Shown: piece after piece, positions 25,901 to 35,070 of the stretch | Layout of the letters: the number at the start of each line of letters is the position of its first letter | Position numbering within the stretch: position 1 is the first letter of the stretch | Assembly (NCBI GenBank): GCA_036843405.1 | Contig: DAITSJ010000001.1 | Span: forward strand, 1 to 64,000 | Reading direction: 5' to 3' | DNA: 64,000 nucleotides | Source: DGNJ01 sp002388905 | GTDB lineage: Bacteria; Pseudomonadota; Gammaproteobacteria; Pseudomonadales; Porticoccaceae | Position numbers and translations under genes: made by a program | The notes under the pieces: model-generated | Told to the model about the DNA's origin: nothing | Seen by the model: the letters and a program-made list of their open reading frames with translations, nothing else | Databases searched by the model: none

Positions 25901-26956
25901 TCAGGCCCCCGCCACAAGCCGATCCAGGGCGGCCAGCACCCGCCCCGGCAGCAGTTCATTAAGGCATTTGAGGTGTGCCAGGGGGCACTCCCGCTGGAAA
26001 CAGGGCCCGCAGTCCACGGGAATGGAAAGAATTTCCACCCGTTCGCCCAGGGGCGGGGTAAAACCCGGTGAGGTGGAACCGTAGACCACCGCCAGGGGAC
26101 GATCCAGGGCGGCGGCGATATGCATCAGGCCGGAGTCGTTGCTGACCACGGCATCGGCCACAGAGAGCAGGTCGATAGCCTCCCCCAGGCGGGTCCCGCC
26201 GGCCAGGTTGCGGCATTCCCGTTGTTGCGCCCCGGGCAGCTCGCTGATGATCTCCTCCGCAGCGGCGCGGTCGTTGCCGGAGCCGAACAGGGCCACCCGC
26301 CAGCCGCGCTCGATCATGGTACCGGCCACCACGGCGTAATGCCGGGGCGGCCAGCGTTTGGCGGGACCGAACTCCGCGCCCGGGCACAGGGCCAGCACGG
26401 GTTTGTCTTCGCCCAGTTCGAAACGCTCCCGCAGCAGTGCTGCCTCGTCCGAATCGGCCTCCAGGTGCGGATGGGGCAGGGATTCCGGCAGGGGCGCACC
26501 CTCGGGGTAGGCCAGGGCCGCAAAGCGCTGGATCATCAGGGGATAGCGGGTCTTGTCCAGCTTGCGCAGGTCGTTGAGCAGACCGTAGCGCATCTCGCCC
26601 CGCCAGCCCGTGCGCCGGGGGATGCCGGCAAAAAACGGGATCAGGGCCGACTTGAGGGAGTTGGGCAGGAGTATGGCCTGGTCGTAGCGACGCCGGCCGA
26701 GATGGCGGGCCAGTCGCCAGCGGGTGGGGATGTCGAGGACGCCGTGGCCCAGGGGCATCTCGATGGCATCGGAGACCTCGGGCATGCGCTCGAGGATGGG
26801 CAGGCTCCAGCCCGGCGCCAGTACGTCGATGGTACAGCCGGCCAGTTCGTTCTTGAGGGTGGCGAACAGGGTCTGTGCCATGACCATATCCCCTACCCAG
26901 GAGGGGCCGACGATGAGGATCCTGCGTTCGGCTCGCTTGGCGGAGCGCGGGGTCAT
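25901..26956 (-). CDS. waaF: LPS heptosyltransferase II
   Basis: Predicted 351 aa (E. coli WaaF is 348). It adds the second heptose of the inner core. The sequence 'ILIVGPSWVGDMVMAQTLF' near the N-terminus and 'NDSGLMHIAAALDRPLAVVYGSTSP' in two parts (donor site) are characteristic, and 'CLNELLPGRVLAALD' ends the protein. The start is the ATG at 26956, seven bases after the ilvE stop and preceded by GAGG; an in-frame upstream start inside ilvE is unlikely. Confidence 0.96.
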   Translation of the reverse strand: MTPRSAKRAERRILIVGPSWVGDMVMAQTLFATLKNELAGCTIDVLAPGWSLPILERMPEVSDAIEMPLGHGVLDIPTRWRLARHLGRRRYDQAILLPNSLKSALIPFFAGIPRRTGWRGEMRYGLLNDLRKLDKTRYPLMIQRFAALAYPEGAPLPESLPHPHLEADSDEAALLRERFELGEDKPVLALCPGAEFGPAKRWPPRHYAVVAGTMIERGWRVALFGSGNDRAAAEEIISELPGAQQRECRNLAGGTRLGEAIDLLSVADAVVSNDSGLMHIAAALDRPLAVVYGSTSPGFTPPLGERVEILSIPVDCGPCFQRECPLAHLKCLNELLPGRVLAALDRLVAGA

Positions 26957-26963
26957 AGGGGCC

Positions 26964-27890
26964 TCAGGCGATGGGCTCCAGCCACTCCGGATGGACTTCC
27001 ATGCGACCGTAGACCACATCGAAGAACATGGTCTGCAGGAGCGTGGTCACCGGCCCACGGCAGCCCTCGCCGATCACCCGGTTGTCCACTTCGCGGATCG
27101 GCGTGACTTCCGCCGCGGTGCCGGTAAAAAAGGCCTCGTCCGCTATGTAGACCTCATCCCGGGTGATGCGCTTTTCCACCACCGGGTAACCGGCCTCCCG
27201 GGCCAGGTCGAACAGGGTCTTTCGGGTGATGCCGTCCAGGCACGATGTCAGATCGGGTGTGTAGAGAACCCCGTCCCGGACGATAAAGATATTCTCGCCG
27301 CTGCCCTCGGCCACGTAACCCTCCGGGTCCAGAAGCATGGCCTCGTCGTAGCCGCACTCCACGGCCTCGCGCAGGGCCAGCATGGAGTTGATGTACTGGC
27401 CGTTGGCCTTGGCCTTGCACATGGAAATATTGACGTGGTGACGGGTATAGGATGAGGTGCGGATGCGGATACCCTTCTGCATGCCTTCATCGCCCAGATA
27501 CGCCGGCCACTCCCAGGCGGCAACGATCACGTGGGTCTTGAGGCCCTCGGCGCGCAACCCCATGCCCTCGGAACCGTAGAAGGCCATGGGCCGCAGGTAG
27601 CCGTCGGTAAGCTTGTTCTCGCGCATGACCAGCTTGTGGGCCTCATTGATGGTTTCCCTGTCGAAGGGCATGGTCATACCCATGATCTTGGCGGAATTGA
27701 ACAGCCGGTCCGTATGCTCCTTCAGGCGGAAAATACAGGTGCCGCGGGTATCCGTGTTATAGGCTCGGACACCTTCAAAAACGCCCATGCCATAGTGCAG
27801 CGTATGGGTGAGCACATGGACCTTGGCTTCGCGCCAGGGCACCAGCTCACCATCAAACCAAATAAAGCCGTCGCGGTCGGCAAAGGACAT
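26964..27890 (-). CDS. ilvE: Branched-chain amino acid aminotransferase
   Basis: Predicted 308 aa (E. coli IlvE is 309). It is a class IV PLP enzyme for the last step of Leu, Ile and Val synthesis. Motifs include 'HTLHYGMGVFEGVRAY', the PLP Lys in 'ISMCKAKANGQYINSMLA', 'EGSGENIFIV' and 'FFTGTAAEVTPI'. The ATG follows GAGGAGAAC. The position between glnE and waaF matches P. aeruginosa. Confidence 0.97.
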   Translation of the reverse strand: MSFADRDGFIWFDGELVPWREAKVHVLTHTLHYGMGVFEGVRAYNTDTRGTCIFRLKEHTDRLFNSAKIMGMTMPFDRETINEAHKLVMRENKLTDGYLRPMAFYGSEGMGLRAEGLKTHVIVAAWEWPAYLGDEGMQKGIRIRTSSYTRHHVNISMCKAKANGQYINSMLALREAVECGYDEAMLLDPEGYVAEGSGENIFIVRDGVLYTPDLTSCLDGITRKTLFDLAREAGYPVVEKRITRDEVYIADEAFFTGTAAEVTPIREVDNRVIGEGCRGPVTTLLQTMFFDVVYGRMEVHPEWLEPIA

Positions 27891-27913
27891 GCGTTGTTCT
27901 CCTCACTAAATTC

Positions 27914-30855
27914 TCAATCGCCCAGCAACCGTTGCCAGACGGCGGTCACTGCCTGCCGGTGAGGGGCGAAAGCCTCACCCTGGACGACACCGGGTTGTCT
28001 TTGCAGTTGCAAGCGGTGGGTGGCTGACCGGTAGGCGATGTAGGCTTCGCGCAATCCCCGGGCCTCGTCCGGGGCAAGGATATCTTTTTCCTCGAGCGAA
28101 TCCAGGATACGCATGTTATCGGTCCAGCGCGTCAACTCGGGGAACTCCCGGGCCCTGGCCAGGACCGCGAATTGAACCATAAATTCAATGTCGACGATAC
28201 CTCCGGCATCCTGTTTTAGCTGGAACTCCCCCGCCCTGGCCGCTTTGTCGCCGGACCCGAGATGGGTGCGCATTTTTTCGCGCATGGCCAGGACATCGTC
28301 ACGCAGTTCGCCGGGATCGCGCCGCTCGCAGAGCACCTCCCGGCGCAGATTCAGGAAAGCCTTGCCCAACTCGCCGTTACCGGCCACCGGCCGGGCCCGG
28401 ACCAGGGCCTGGTGCTCCCAGGTCCAGGCCTCCTGGCGCTGGTATTTCTCGAAGGACGGCAGTGAACTGACCAGCATGCCCGCATTGCCGTTGGGCCGCA
28501 GCCGCATATCCACCTCGTAGAGAGCGCCGGATACGGTCTGGGTGGTGAGGATATGAACCATGCGCTGGCCCAGGCGCACAAAAAAGGTGGCGTTGTCGAT
28601 ACTGCGCTCGCCGTCGGACGACAGGTTGGGGTCGGCGTTGTGGACGAAGACCAGGTCCAGGTCCGAGCCGTGGCCCAGCTCGATTCCGCCGAGCTTGCCG
28701 TAGCCCAGTACCAGCATGCCCGGTTCGGGGTCCTCCTCCCCGTGGCCGGGGTGGCCGTGACGCTGGACCATCCAGTCCCAGGCAAGGTCCAGCACGTGCT
28801 CGAGGATCACTTCCGCGAGCCAGGTGAGATTGTCGCTGGCGTTCATCAGGGAAAGCGCCCCCTCCACTTCGCAGGCGGCGATGCGCAGGGTGTGGGCACG
28901 CCGGAAATAGCGCAGTGCCTCCATCTGCATTTCCAGGTCGTCCGACGGCACATGAAGCACGTGCTGGCGAAGGTCCTGGGCGATGCTTTCCCGGTCGGTG
29001 GGCGTATAGAGGGTACGGGCGTCGAGCAGCTCGTCAAGGAGGGCGGGATAGCGGCTGATCTGCTCGGCAATCCAGACACTTTCGCCGCACAGGTGCACCA
29101 GTTGGTCCAGTGCACTGGGGTTTTCGATCAGCAACACCAGGTAGGCGCTGCGCCGCACCACCCCCTGGACCAAAGGCAGGATGCGGATCAGGGTCTGCGC
29201 GGCATTATCGCGCCGGGCGCAACTGGCGATCAGGCGCGGCATAAAGGTATCGAGACGGTCGCGGATGCTGGCCGCCATGGCCGCCACCGCCCGGCTCTCG
29301 CGCAGGGCCAGCAGCGCCTCGGCCGCCTCGCGAGCCGCCTCGTAGCCCATGTCGGCCAACTCCTCGGCCAGGTGATCCGCATCCGCTTCCGCCTGCCAGG
29401 AGGCCCGGGCCTCGCGAATGGCTTCCGGCTCTTCCCGTTCCTGTACCGGCTCGCTGGCCACCTCGGCGAAGACATCCCGCACCGCCTGCCGGTGGCGATC
29501 CAGCTCCGCCAGGAAGGCTTCCCAGCCGGGGAATCCCATGACAGCGGCCACCACGGCCTGGTCTTCCTCGCCGGCGGGAAGAGACTGGGTCTGCTGGTCG
29601 CCCATGCCCTGGAGCACGTGTTCGGTGTTGCGCAGGAACAGGTAGGCCTGCCAGAGCGCCTCGGCCTTGCCCTCCGGCAGCAGCCGCTCATCGTCGAGCA
29701 GCCGGAGAACCGACTTGAGTTCGGTTTGCTGGAAACCGGGATCCTTGCCCCCGCGGATCAACTGGAAGGCCTGGGCGACGAACTCCACTTCGCGAATGCC
29801 GCCCGCCCCCTTCTTGATGTCGCGTTCTGCGCCGGTGCGCTTCACTTCCCGGTTGATCAGGGCCTTCATGTCCCGCAGCGACTGGATGGCGCTGAAATCG
29901 ATGTACTTGCGGTAGGTAAAGGGACGCAGGATGGCCATGAGGTCGGCGCCCGCCTCTTTGTCCCCGGCCACCACCCGCGCCTTGATCATGGCATAGCGCT
30001 CCCAGTCCCGGCCCTGGTTATGGTAGTACTCCTCCATGGCGTCGAAGCCCAGGGCCAGGGCGCCGCTCTGGCCATAGGGGCGCAGACGCATGTCCACCCT
30101 GAATACAAAGCTGTCGACGGTATTGCTGTCCAGGGCCTGGATCAGTTTCTGGCCCAGGCGCACGAAAAATTCCTGGTTGCTCAGTTCGCGCTTGCCGCCC
30201 CGGGTCTCGCCGGCCTCGGCAAAGGCAAAAATAAGGTCGATATCCGAGGACAGATTGAGTTCCCGGGCCCCCAGCTTGCCCATGCCCAGCACCACCAGCC
30301 GCTGGGATTCGCCGCTTTCGCGCCCGATGGGCGTGCCCAGGCTCTCGCAAAGCTGGCGGTAGAGGAAGTCCAGGGTCTGGTCGAGCACGGTCTCCGCCAG
30401 CAGGGAAACCTCGCGGGTGGTGTCTTCCATGACCGCCTGGCGGGTGAAATCCCGCCATACCAGCCGGACCATCTCCCGGCGCCGGAACTGGCGCAGGGTC
30501 CGGTGCAGGTCCTTTTCCCCGGCTACCGCGGACAGGCGTTCGGCGNNNNNNNNNNNNNNNNNNNNNNCCCCGCCAGTGCCTCCACATCCATGGGCCGCCA
30601 GAGGTCGCCGCTCTCCACCAGTTCGACAAAGGTGTCCGGGTGCGCCACACAGGCCTTGGCGACGAATTCGCTGGCGCCCCATACCAGGGTGAGCTGGTTC
30701 CGGAAATCCCCGTCATCCAGGCGGCCGGCCAGCCAGCGGGCCCGGTCGTCGCCGGCACGCTCGCCGAAGAGATCGACCTGGTGCTCGGCGGCGGCAACGA
30801 TTGCACCGGGCAAGGCCTCGCCATTCTCGTAGAGCGGGCGCGGTTCAGTGGCCAT
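27914..30855 (-). CDS. glnE: Glutamine synthetase adenylyltransferase/deadenylylase, split by an assembly gap
   Basis: The gene spans about 980 codons (E. coli GlnE is 946 aa). It controls glutamine synthetase by attaching and removing AMP. Two nucleotidyltransferase domains are visible, with 'LGMGKLGARELNLSSDIDL' in the first and 'LGYGKLGGIELGHGSDLDLVF' in the second. The N-terminus 'MATEPRPLYENGEALPGAIV' is read from 30855, but a run of 22 N (30546-30567) interrupts it. The frames on the two sides do not match at that gap length: total length modulo 3 is 2, so the real gap should be 2 modulo 3, for example 20 or 23. The gene is probably intact. It overlaps the GspE-family gene by 11 bases. 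Confidence 0.93.
30546..30567. other. Run of 22 N (assembly gap) inside glnE
   Basis: Undetermined bases between the N-terminal 'DVEALAG' and the continuing 'AERLSAVAGEKDLHRTL' of glnE. The given length puts the flanking coding frames out of register, so it is an estimated gap and not a true sequence length. Confidence 0.98.
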
Positions 30856-32620
30856 GGTCGGGTGCCACCCTGAGAACTTCCTCCACGGAGGTGATACCGG
30901 CCGCCACCTTGCGGGCGCCGGCCAGGCGCAGGGTGCGCATGCCTTCCTTGAGGGCCTGGAGTCGCAATTGGCCGGGGTCGCACTGATCGGTGATCAGGGG
31001 CTTGAGGGCTTCCGACAGGGGCATGATCTCGTAGAGCCCCTGGCGGCCCAGGTAACCGGTATTGCGGCATTCCAGGCAGCCGACGGGCTGGTAGATGGTT
31101 TCGGGGGCGGCGGCCTTCCAGGGCCGCACCAGCTGCTGCCAGGTATTTTCCTCCAGGGCCACTTTCTCCCGGCAGTGGGGACAGAGGGTCCGCACCAGGC
31201 GCTGGGCCATGACCCCGTTCAGGGTCACCTTGATCATGTGGGCGGGCACCCCCAGGTCCAGCAGCCGGGTGATGGCGGTGGGGGCATCGTTGGTGTGCAG
31301 GGTGGACAGCACCAGGTGCCCGGTCAGGGCGGCCTGGATGGCCATTTCCGCCGTCTCCAGGTCGCGTATCTCGCCCACCATGATGATATCCGGATCCTGG
31401 CGCATGAGGGTGCGGATGCCCGCCGCGAAATCGAGATCGATCTTGTGCTGCACCTGGGTCTGGTTGAAGGACTCCTCCACCATCTCGATGGGGTCCTCCA
31501 CCGTGCTCACGTTGACCTCTTCCGTGGCCAGTTGCTTGAGCGTCGAATAGAGGGTGGTGGTCTTGCCGGACCCGGTGGGCCCGGTAACCAGGACAATGCC
31601 GTTGGCCCGGTGAGTCATGGCCTGCCAGCGCTCGTGATCGCGGCCGGTGAGCCCCAGGTCGGTGAACGTGCGCAGCAGCACCTCCGGGTCGAAAATCCGC
31701 ATGACCAGCTTCTCGCCGAAGGCGGTGGGCAGGGTGGAAAGACGCAGTTCCACCTCGCCCCCGGCGGGGGTCTTGGTTTTGATGCGGCCGTCCTGGGGCT
31801 TGCGCTTCTCGGCCACGTTCATGCGCCCCAGTATCTTGATGCGGCTGGTCATGGCGGTCATCACCGGCGCCGGCAGTTCGTAGACCTGGTGCAGGACGCC
31901 GTCGATGCGGAAACGGATCTTGCCGTTTTCCCGCCGGGGTTCGATATGGATATCGCTGGCACGCTGGTCGAAGGCGTACTGGAGCAGCCAGTCGACGATA
32001 TTGACGATGTGCTGGTCCTGGACGTCCGGGTCCTGGAGAGAACCCAGCTCCAGCATCTGCTCGAAATTGGTGACCCCGGAGCGGGTATCGCCGCCCTGCT
32101 CCTTGCCGGCGCCGAAGACGGACCGGGACAGGGTGTAGAACTCGATGGTGTACTTCTGGATATCCCGGGGATTGGCCACCACCCGGGTGACACGCCGCCG
32201 GGCCACCTGCTCGACCCCTTCCACCCAGCTGGTAACGAACGGCTGGGCGGTGGCCACCACCACTTCCTCCGGACGGACTTCGACGCAGAGGATATTGTGG
32301 CGCTTGGCAAACTCGAAGGACATGACGTCCGTGACCGCGGGGACATTGATCTTGAGCGGATCGATATGCCGGACGGGCAGGTCCGCTTTCCCCGCCAGCC
32401 ATTCCGTGAGGGCGGCCAGGTCCAGCTGGCGGGAGGGATTTTTCCGGTTCTCCGGCTGCTGGGAGGCGATATAGGTGAGCGGGTGCATCAGGGCCTGTTC
32501 CCGGGTGCGGGTCTGGCCACCGATCTGGTTGGCGTCCGAGCGGTTCAGGTAACCGTCTTCGACAAGCTCCCTCAACAGACCGGGCAGATCCAGCTGACGC
32601 TCAGTGGCGGTATTCGACAT
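30845..32620 (-). CDS. GspE/PilB-family secretion ATPase, orphan
   Basis: Predicted 591 aa. It has an N-terminal T2SSE_N-type region (residues about 1-170), a GspE middle domain, Walker A 'GPTGSGKTTT' (about residue 348), Walker B-like 'DPDIIMVGEIRDLETAEMA' (about 410), the His box 'LVLSTLHTNDAP', and a tetracysteine zinc motif formed by 'CPHC' (about 483) and 'CLEC' (about 515). It powers assembly of pilus or type II secretion pseudopilus subunits. No gsp or pilACD genes are nearby, so its partner machine is unknown. I chose the ATG at 32620, preceded by AAAGGGAAA, over an upstream in-frame start at 32728. Confidence 0.88.
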   Translation of the reverse strand: MSNTATERQLDLPGLLRELVEDGYLNRSDANQIGGQTRTREQALMHPLTYIASQQPENRKNPSRQLDLAALTEWLAGKADLPVRHIDPLKINVPAVTDVMSFEFAKRHNILCVEVRPEEVVVATAQPFVTSWVEGVEQVARRRVTRVVANPRDIQKYTIEFYTLSRSVFGAGKEQGGDTRSGVTNFEQMLELGSLQDPDVQDQHIVNIVDWLLQYAFDQRASDIHIEPRRENGKIRFRIDGVLHQVYELPAPVMTAMTSRIKILGRMNVAEKRKPQDGRIKTKTPAGGEVELRLSTLPTAFGEKLVMRIFDPEVLLRTFTDLGLTGRDHERWQAMTHRANGIVLVTGPTGSGKTTTLYSTLKQLATEEVNVSTVEDPIEMVEESFNQTQVQHKIDLDFAAGIRTLMRQDPDIIMVGEIRDLETAEMAIQAALTGHLVLSTLHTNDAPTAITRLLDLGVPAHMIKVTLNGVMAQRLVRTLCPHCREKVALEENTWQQLVRPWKAAAPETIYQPVGCLECRNTGYLGRQGLYEIMPLSEALKPLITDQCDPGQLRLQALKEGMRTLRLAGARKVAAGITSVEEVLRVAPDHGH

Positions 32621-32756
32621 GGTGTTTTCCCTTTCGGCCCATGGGCCGGATTGTAGCGGTAATGGCCGGCAAACGAAAAGCGGGCGTATCCGGCCGGCAA
32701 GCGACTTTGCCAACGGCTTCGTTGGCATTTTTCCAAGTCCCGCTTACACTGGCTTT

Positions 32757-33905
32757 ATGGATCTCACAACCATGCTCCGCAAACTCATTGCCAGCAACTC
32801 CATCAGCAGCGTCATGCCGGCCGTGGATCAGGGCAACCGGGAAGTCATCGAACTGCTGGCAGTATGGCTGGCGGATATGGGTTTCAGCGTCGAGATCATG
32901 CCGCTTCCCGACCCCCGCAAGGCAAACCTGATCGCCACCCTCGGTACCGGGCCCGGCGGCCTGGTGCTGTCCGGACACACCGACACCGTGCCCTGCGACG
33001 ATAATCTGTGGCGGCAGGACCCCTTCGCCCTGACTGAAAAAGACGGCCGCTTCTACGGCCTGGGCACCTCCGATATGAAGGGCTTTTTCGCGCTGGCCAT
33101 CGAGGCGGCCCGGGAATTTATCGACAGGCCCCTGCAACAGCCCCTGATCATTCTCGCCACCGCCGACGAGGAGTCGTCCATGTCCGGCGCCAAGGCCCTG
33201 GCCGAAGCCGGCAGGCCGCGGGCCCGCTATGCCGTGGTCGGCGAGCCCACGGGCCTCAAGCCCATCACCAGCCACAAGGGCATTCTGGTGGAAAGCCTGG
33301 TGATCGAGGGCAGGTCGGGCCACTCCAGCGATCCCGGCCTGGGCAGCAATGCCATGCACTCCATGCATCGGGTACTCACCGAACTGCTGGCTTTCCAGGC
33401 CGAACTGAAAGCCCGCTACCGGGACCCGCTGTTCGCGGTGGATCATCCCACCCTGAATCTGGGCTGTATTCACGGCGGCGACAATCCCAACCGCATCTGC
33501 GGCCGTTGCGAACTGGGCTTCGAGATCCGCCCTCTGCCGGGCATGGATATCCACGAACTCCACGAGCAGCTGGCCGCGCGCCTGCAGAGCCTGGGCGTGG
33601 AGGAAGGCACCGCCATGTCCCTGGATTACTACGGCGTACCGGCTTTCGCCACGCGGGGCAATACGGACCTGGCGGCGATCTGCGAAAGACTCACCGGCCA
33701 CGGCAGCGAAGCGGTGGCCTTCGCCACCGAGGCCCCCTACCTGCAGGACCTGGGCATGGACGTGGTGGTGCTCGGGCCCGGCGACATCGCACAGGCCCAC
33801 CAGCCGGACGAGTATCTGGCCCTGGATCGTATCCCGCCCATGGTCGAGACCCTGAAGCAGTTGATCGGGCACTGCTGCCTGACACCGTCCGCCACCGGGT
33901 CGTGA
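32757..33905 (+). CDS. argE: N-acetylornithine deacetylase
   Basis: Predicted 382 aa (E. coli ArgE is 383). This M20-family zinc enzyme removes acetate from N-acetylornithine. Metal and catalytic residues are in 'LSGHTDTVP', 'GLGTSDMKG', 'TADEESSM' and 'GEPTGLKP', and 'AHQPDEYLALD' lies near the C-terminus. The start is the ATG at 32757; the frame is open from 32604 but that region overlaps the promoter side of the divergent GspE-family gene. It lies near argA, the first enzyme of the pathway. Confidence 0.92.
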   Translation: MDLTTMLRKLIASNSISSVMPAVDQGNREVIELLAVWLADMGFSVEIMPLPDPRKANLIATLGTGPGGLVLSGHTDTVPCDDNLWRQDPFALTEKDGRFYGLGTSDMKGFFALAIEAAREFIDRPLQQPLIILATADEESSMSGAKALAEAGRPRARYAVVGEPTGLKPITSHKGILVESLVIEGRSGHSSDPGLGSNAMHSMHRVLTELLAFQAELKARYRDPLFAVDHPTLNLGCIHGGDNPNRICGRCELGFEIRPLPGMDIHELHEQLAARLQSLGVEEGTAMSLDYYGVPAFATRGNTDLAAICERLTGHGSEAVAFATEAPYLQDLGMDVVVLGPGDIAQAHQPDEYLALDRIPPMVETLKQLIGHCCLTPSATGS

Positions 33906-33926
33906 CCGGTCAACGGGTTGGCTCGC

Positions 33927-34910
33927 TCAATCCAGGGTTAACACCACTTTGCCGAACTGGCGATCCGATTCCACATAGCGGTGGGCCTCGACCACCGCCT
34001 CGAAAGGGTAGGTACGATCAATCACGGGATGCAGCAGCCCCTTGGCCAGCCCGTTCTCCAGGAAAGCCCGTCCGCGGGGCAGCTCCTCCAACCGATTGCC
34101 ATAATCGAGGCGAAACACGCCCATGGTAATCAGCTTGTCGAAGGCGGCCATGACCGGAAACGGCGTTTGCCCGCCCATGGCGCCATAGAGCACATAGCGC
34201 CCGCCCCGCGCCATGCCCTCGGCCAGGGCCAGGGTCTGTTCTCCGCCCACTGGATCGAAAACCACCCGGGCGCCCCGGCCACCGGTGGCATGGATAATCT
34301 CGCCGGCCAGGTCGTCGCGGCCGGACACGAAGACCCTCGCGGCCCCCGCCTCACGCAAGCGCTCAGCCTTGCTAGCGCTGCGTGTTACCGCCAAGGGAGC
34401 GGCGCCAATGGCATTGGCGATCTGGATCGCCGCCAACCCCACGGTACTGGAGGCCGCCGGCAATACCACGAAATCCCCCGCCACCAGGCCGCCGGCGTCG
34501 ATCAGCCCGCCGTAGGCCGTCAGAAAGCTGGCCCAGAAGGCCGCCTCTTCAGCGGTCGACAGCCAGGGTGTCGCCTTCATCACGTACTTTTCGGCCATAT
34601 TGATTACTTCGGCGTAAGTGCCTTCCTCCGGCGCCATCCGGGGCACCACGGTGACCCGCTCACCCGGCGCAAACCCCGAAACGCCGGCGCCCGTGTCGAC
34701 AACCACGCCCGAGGCCTCGGAACCGTTGCCGGAAGGCATCACGGGCTGGAGGGGATGGAGCCCGGCCCGATAGAGCAGGTCGGACCGGTTGACACCGATG
34801 GCCTGTACGCGGATCTGTACCTGGCCCCGACCGGGTGGCGGCAGTGGCAGCTCCTCGATTTTCTGGACCTCCGGGCCACCGGTCTGGTGAAAACGGATAA
34901 CGCGAGTCAT
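33927..34910 (-). CDS. Zinc-less NADPH:quinone oxidoreductase (MDR family)
   Basis: Predicted 327 aa. The N-terminus 'TRVIRFHQTGGPEVQKIEE' and the segment 'ASSTVGLAAIQIANAIGA' (cofactor-binding Rossmann) identify a medium-chain dehydrogenase of the quinone reductase type. The zinc ligands of alcohol dehydrogenases are absent ('RMAPEEGTYAE' at that place). The start is the ATG at 34910 preceded by AGGGGTAGG. It converges on argE with 21 bases between them. The substrate is unknown, and several quinones or enones are possible. Confidence 0.9.
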   Translation of the reverse strand: MTRVIRFHQTGGPEVQKIEELPLPPPGRGQVQIRVQAIGVNRSDLLYRAGLHPLQPVMPSGNGSEASGVVVDTGAGVSGFAPGERVTVVPRMAPEEGTYAEVINMAEKYVMKATPWLSTAEEAAFWASFLTAYGGLIDAGGLVAGDFVVLPAASSTVGLAAIQIANAIGAAPLAVTRSASKAERLREAGAARVFVSGRDDLAGEIIHATGGRGARVVFDPVGGEQTLALAEGMARGGRYVLYGAMGGQTPFPVMAAFDKLITMGVFRLDYGNRLEELPRGRAFLENGLAKGLLHPVIDRTYPFEAVVEAHRYVESDRQFGKVVLTLD

Positions 34911-35070
34911 TGGCCTACCCCTGATTGTTGATACGAAGCCGCTATCGGACCCGAGTCGACACGACCACCCGGGCACTGTCAAGCACCGCCGGCCGCCCCG
35001 GGCCACAGTGGCGGCTTTCCATATGCACCACGTGCTTTATAATCGCCGAAAACGCGGACGCCCGACGACC

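Noticed and set aside
30845..32620. Assignment as GspE of a type II secretion system
   Set aside because: No other gsp gene is in the window, and the same motifs occur in PilB; only the family can be stated.
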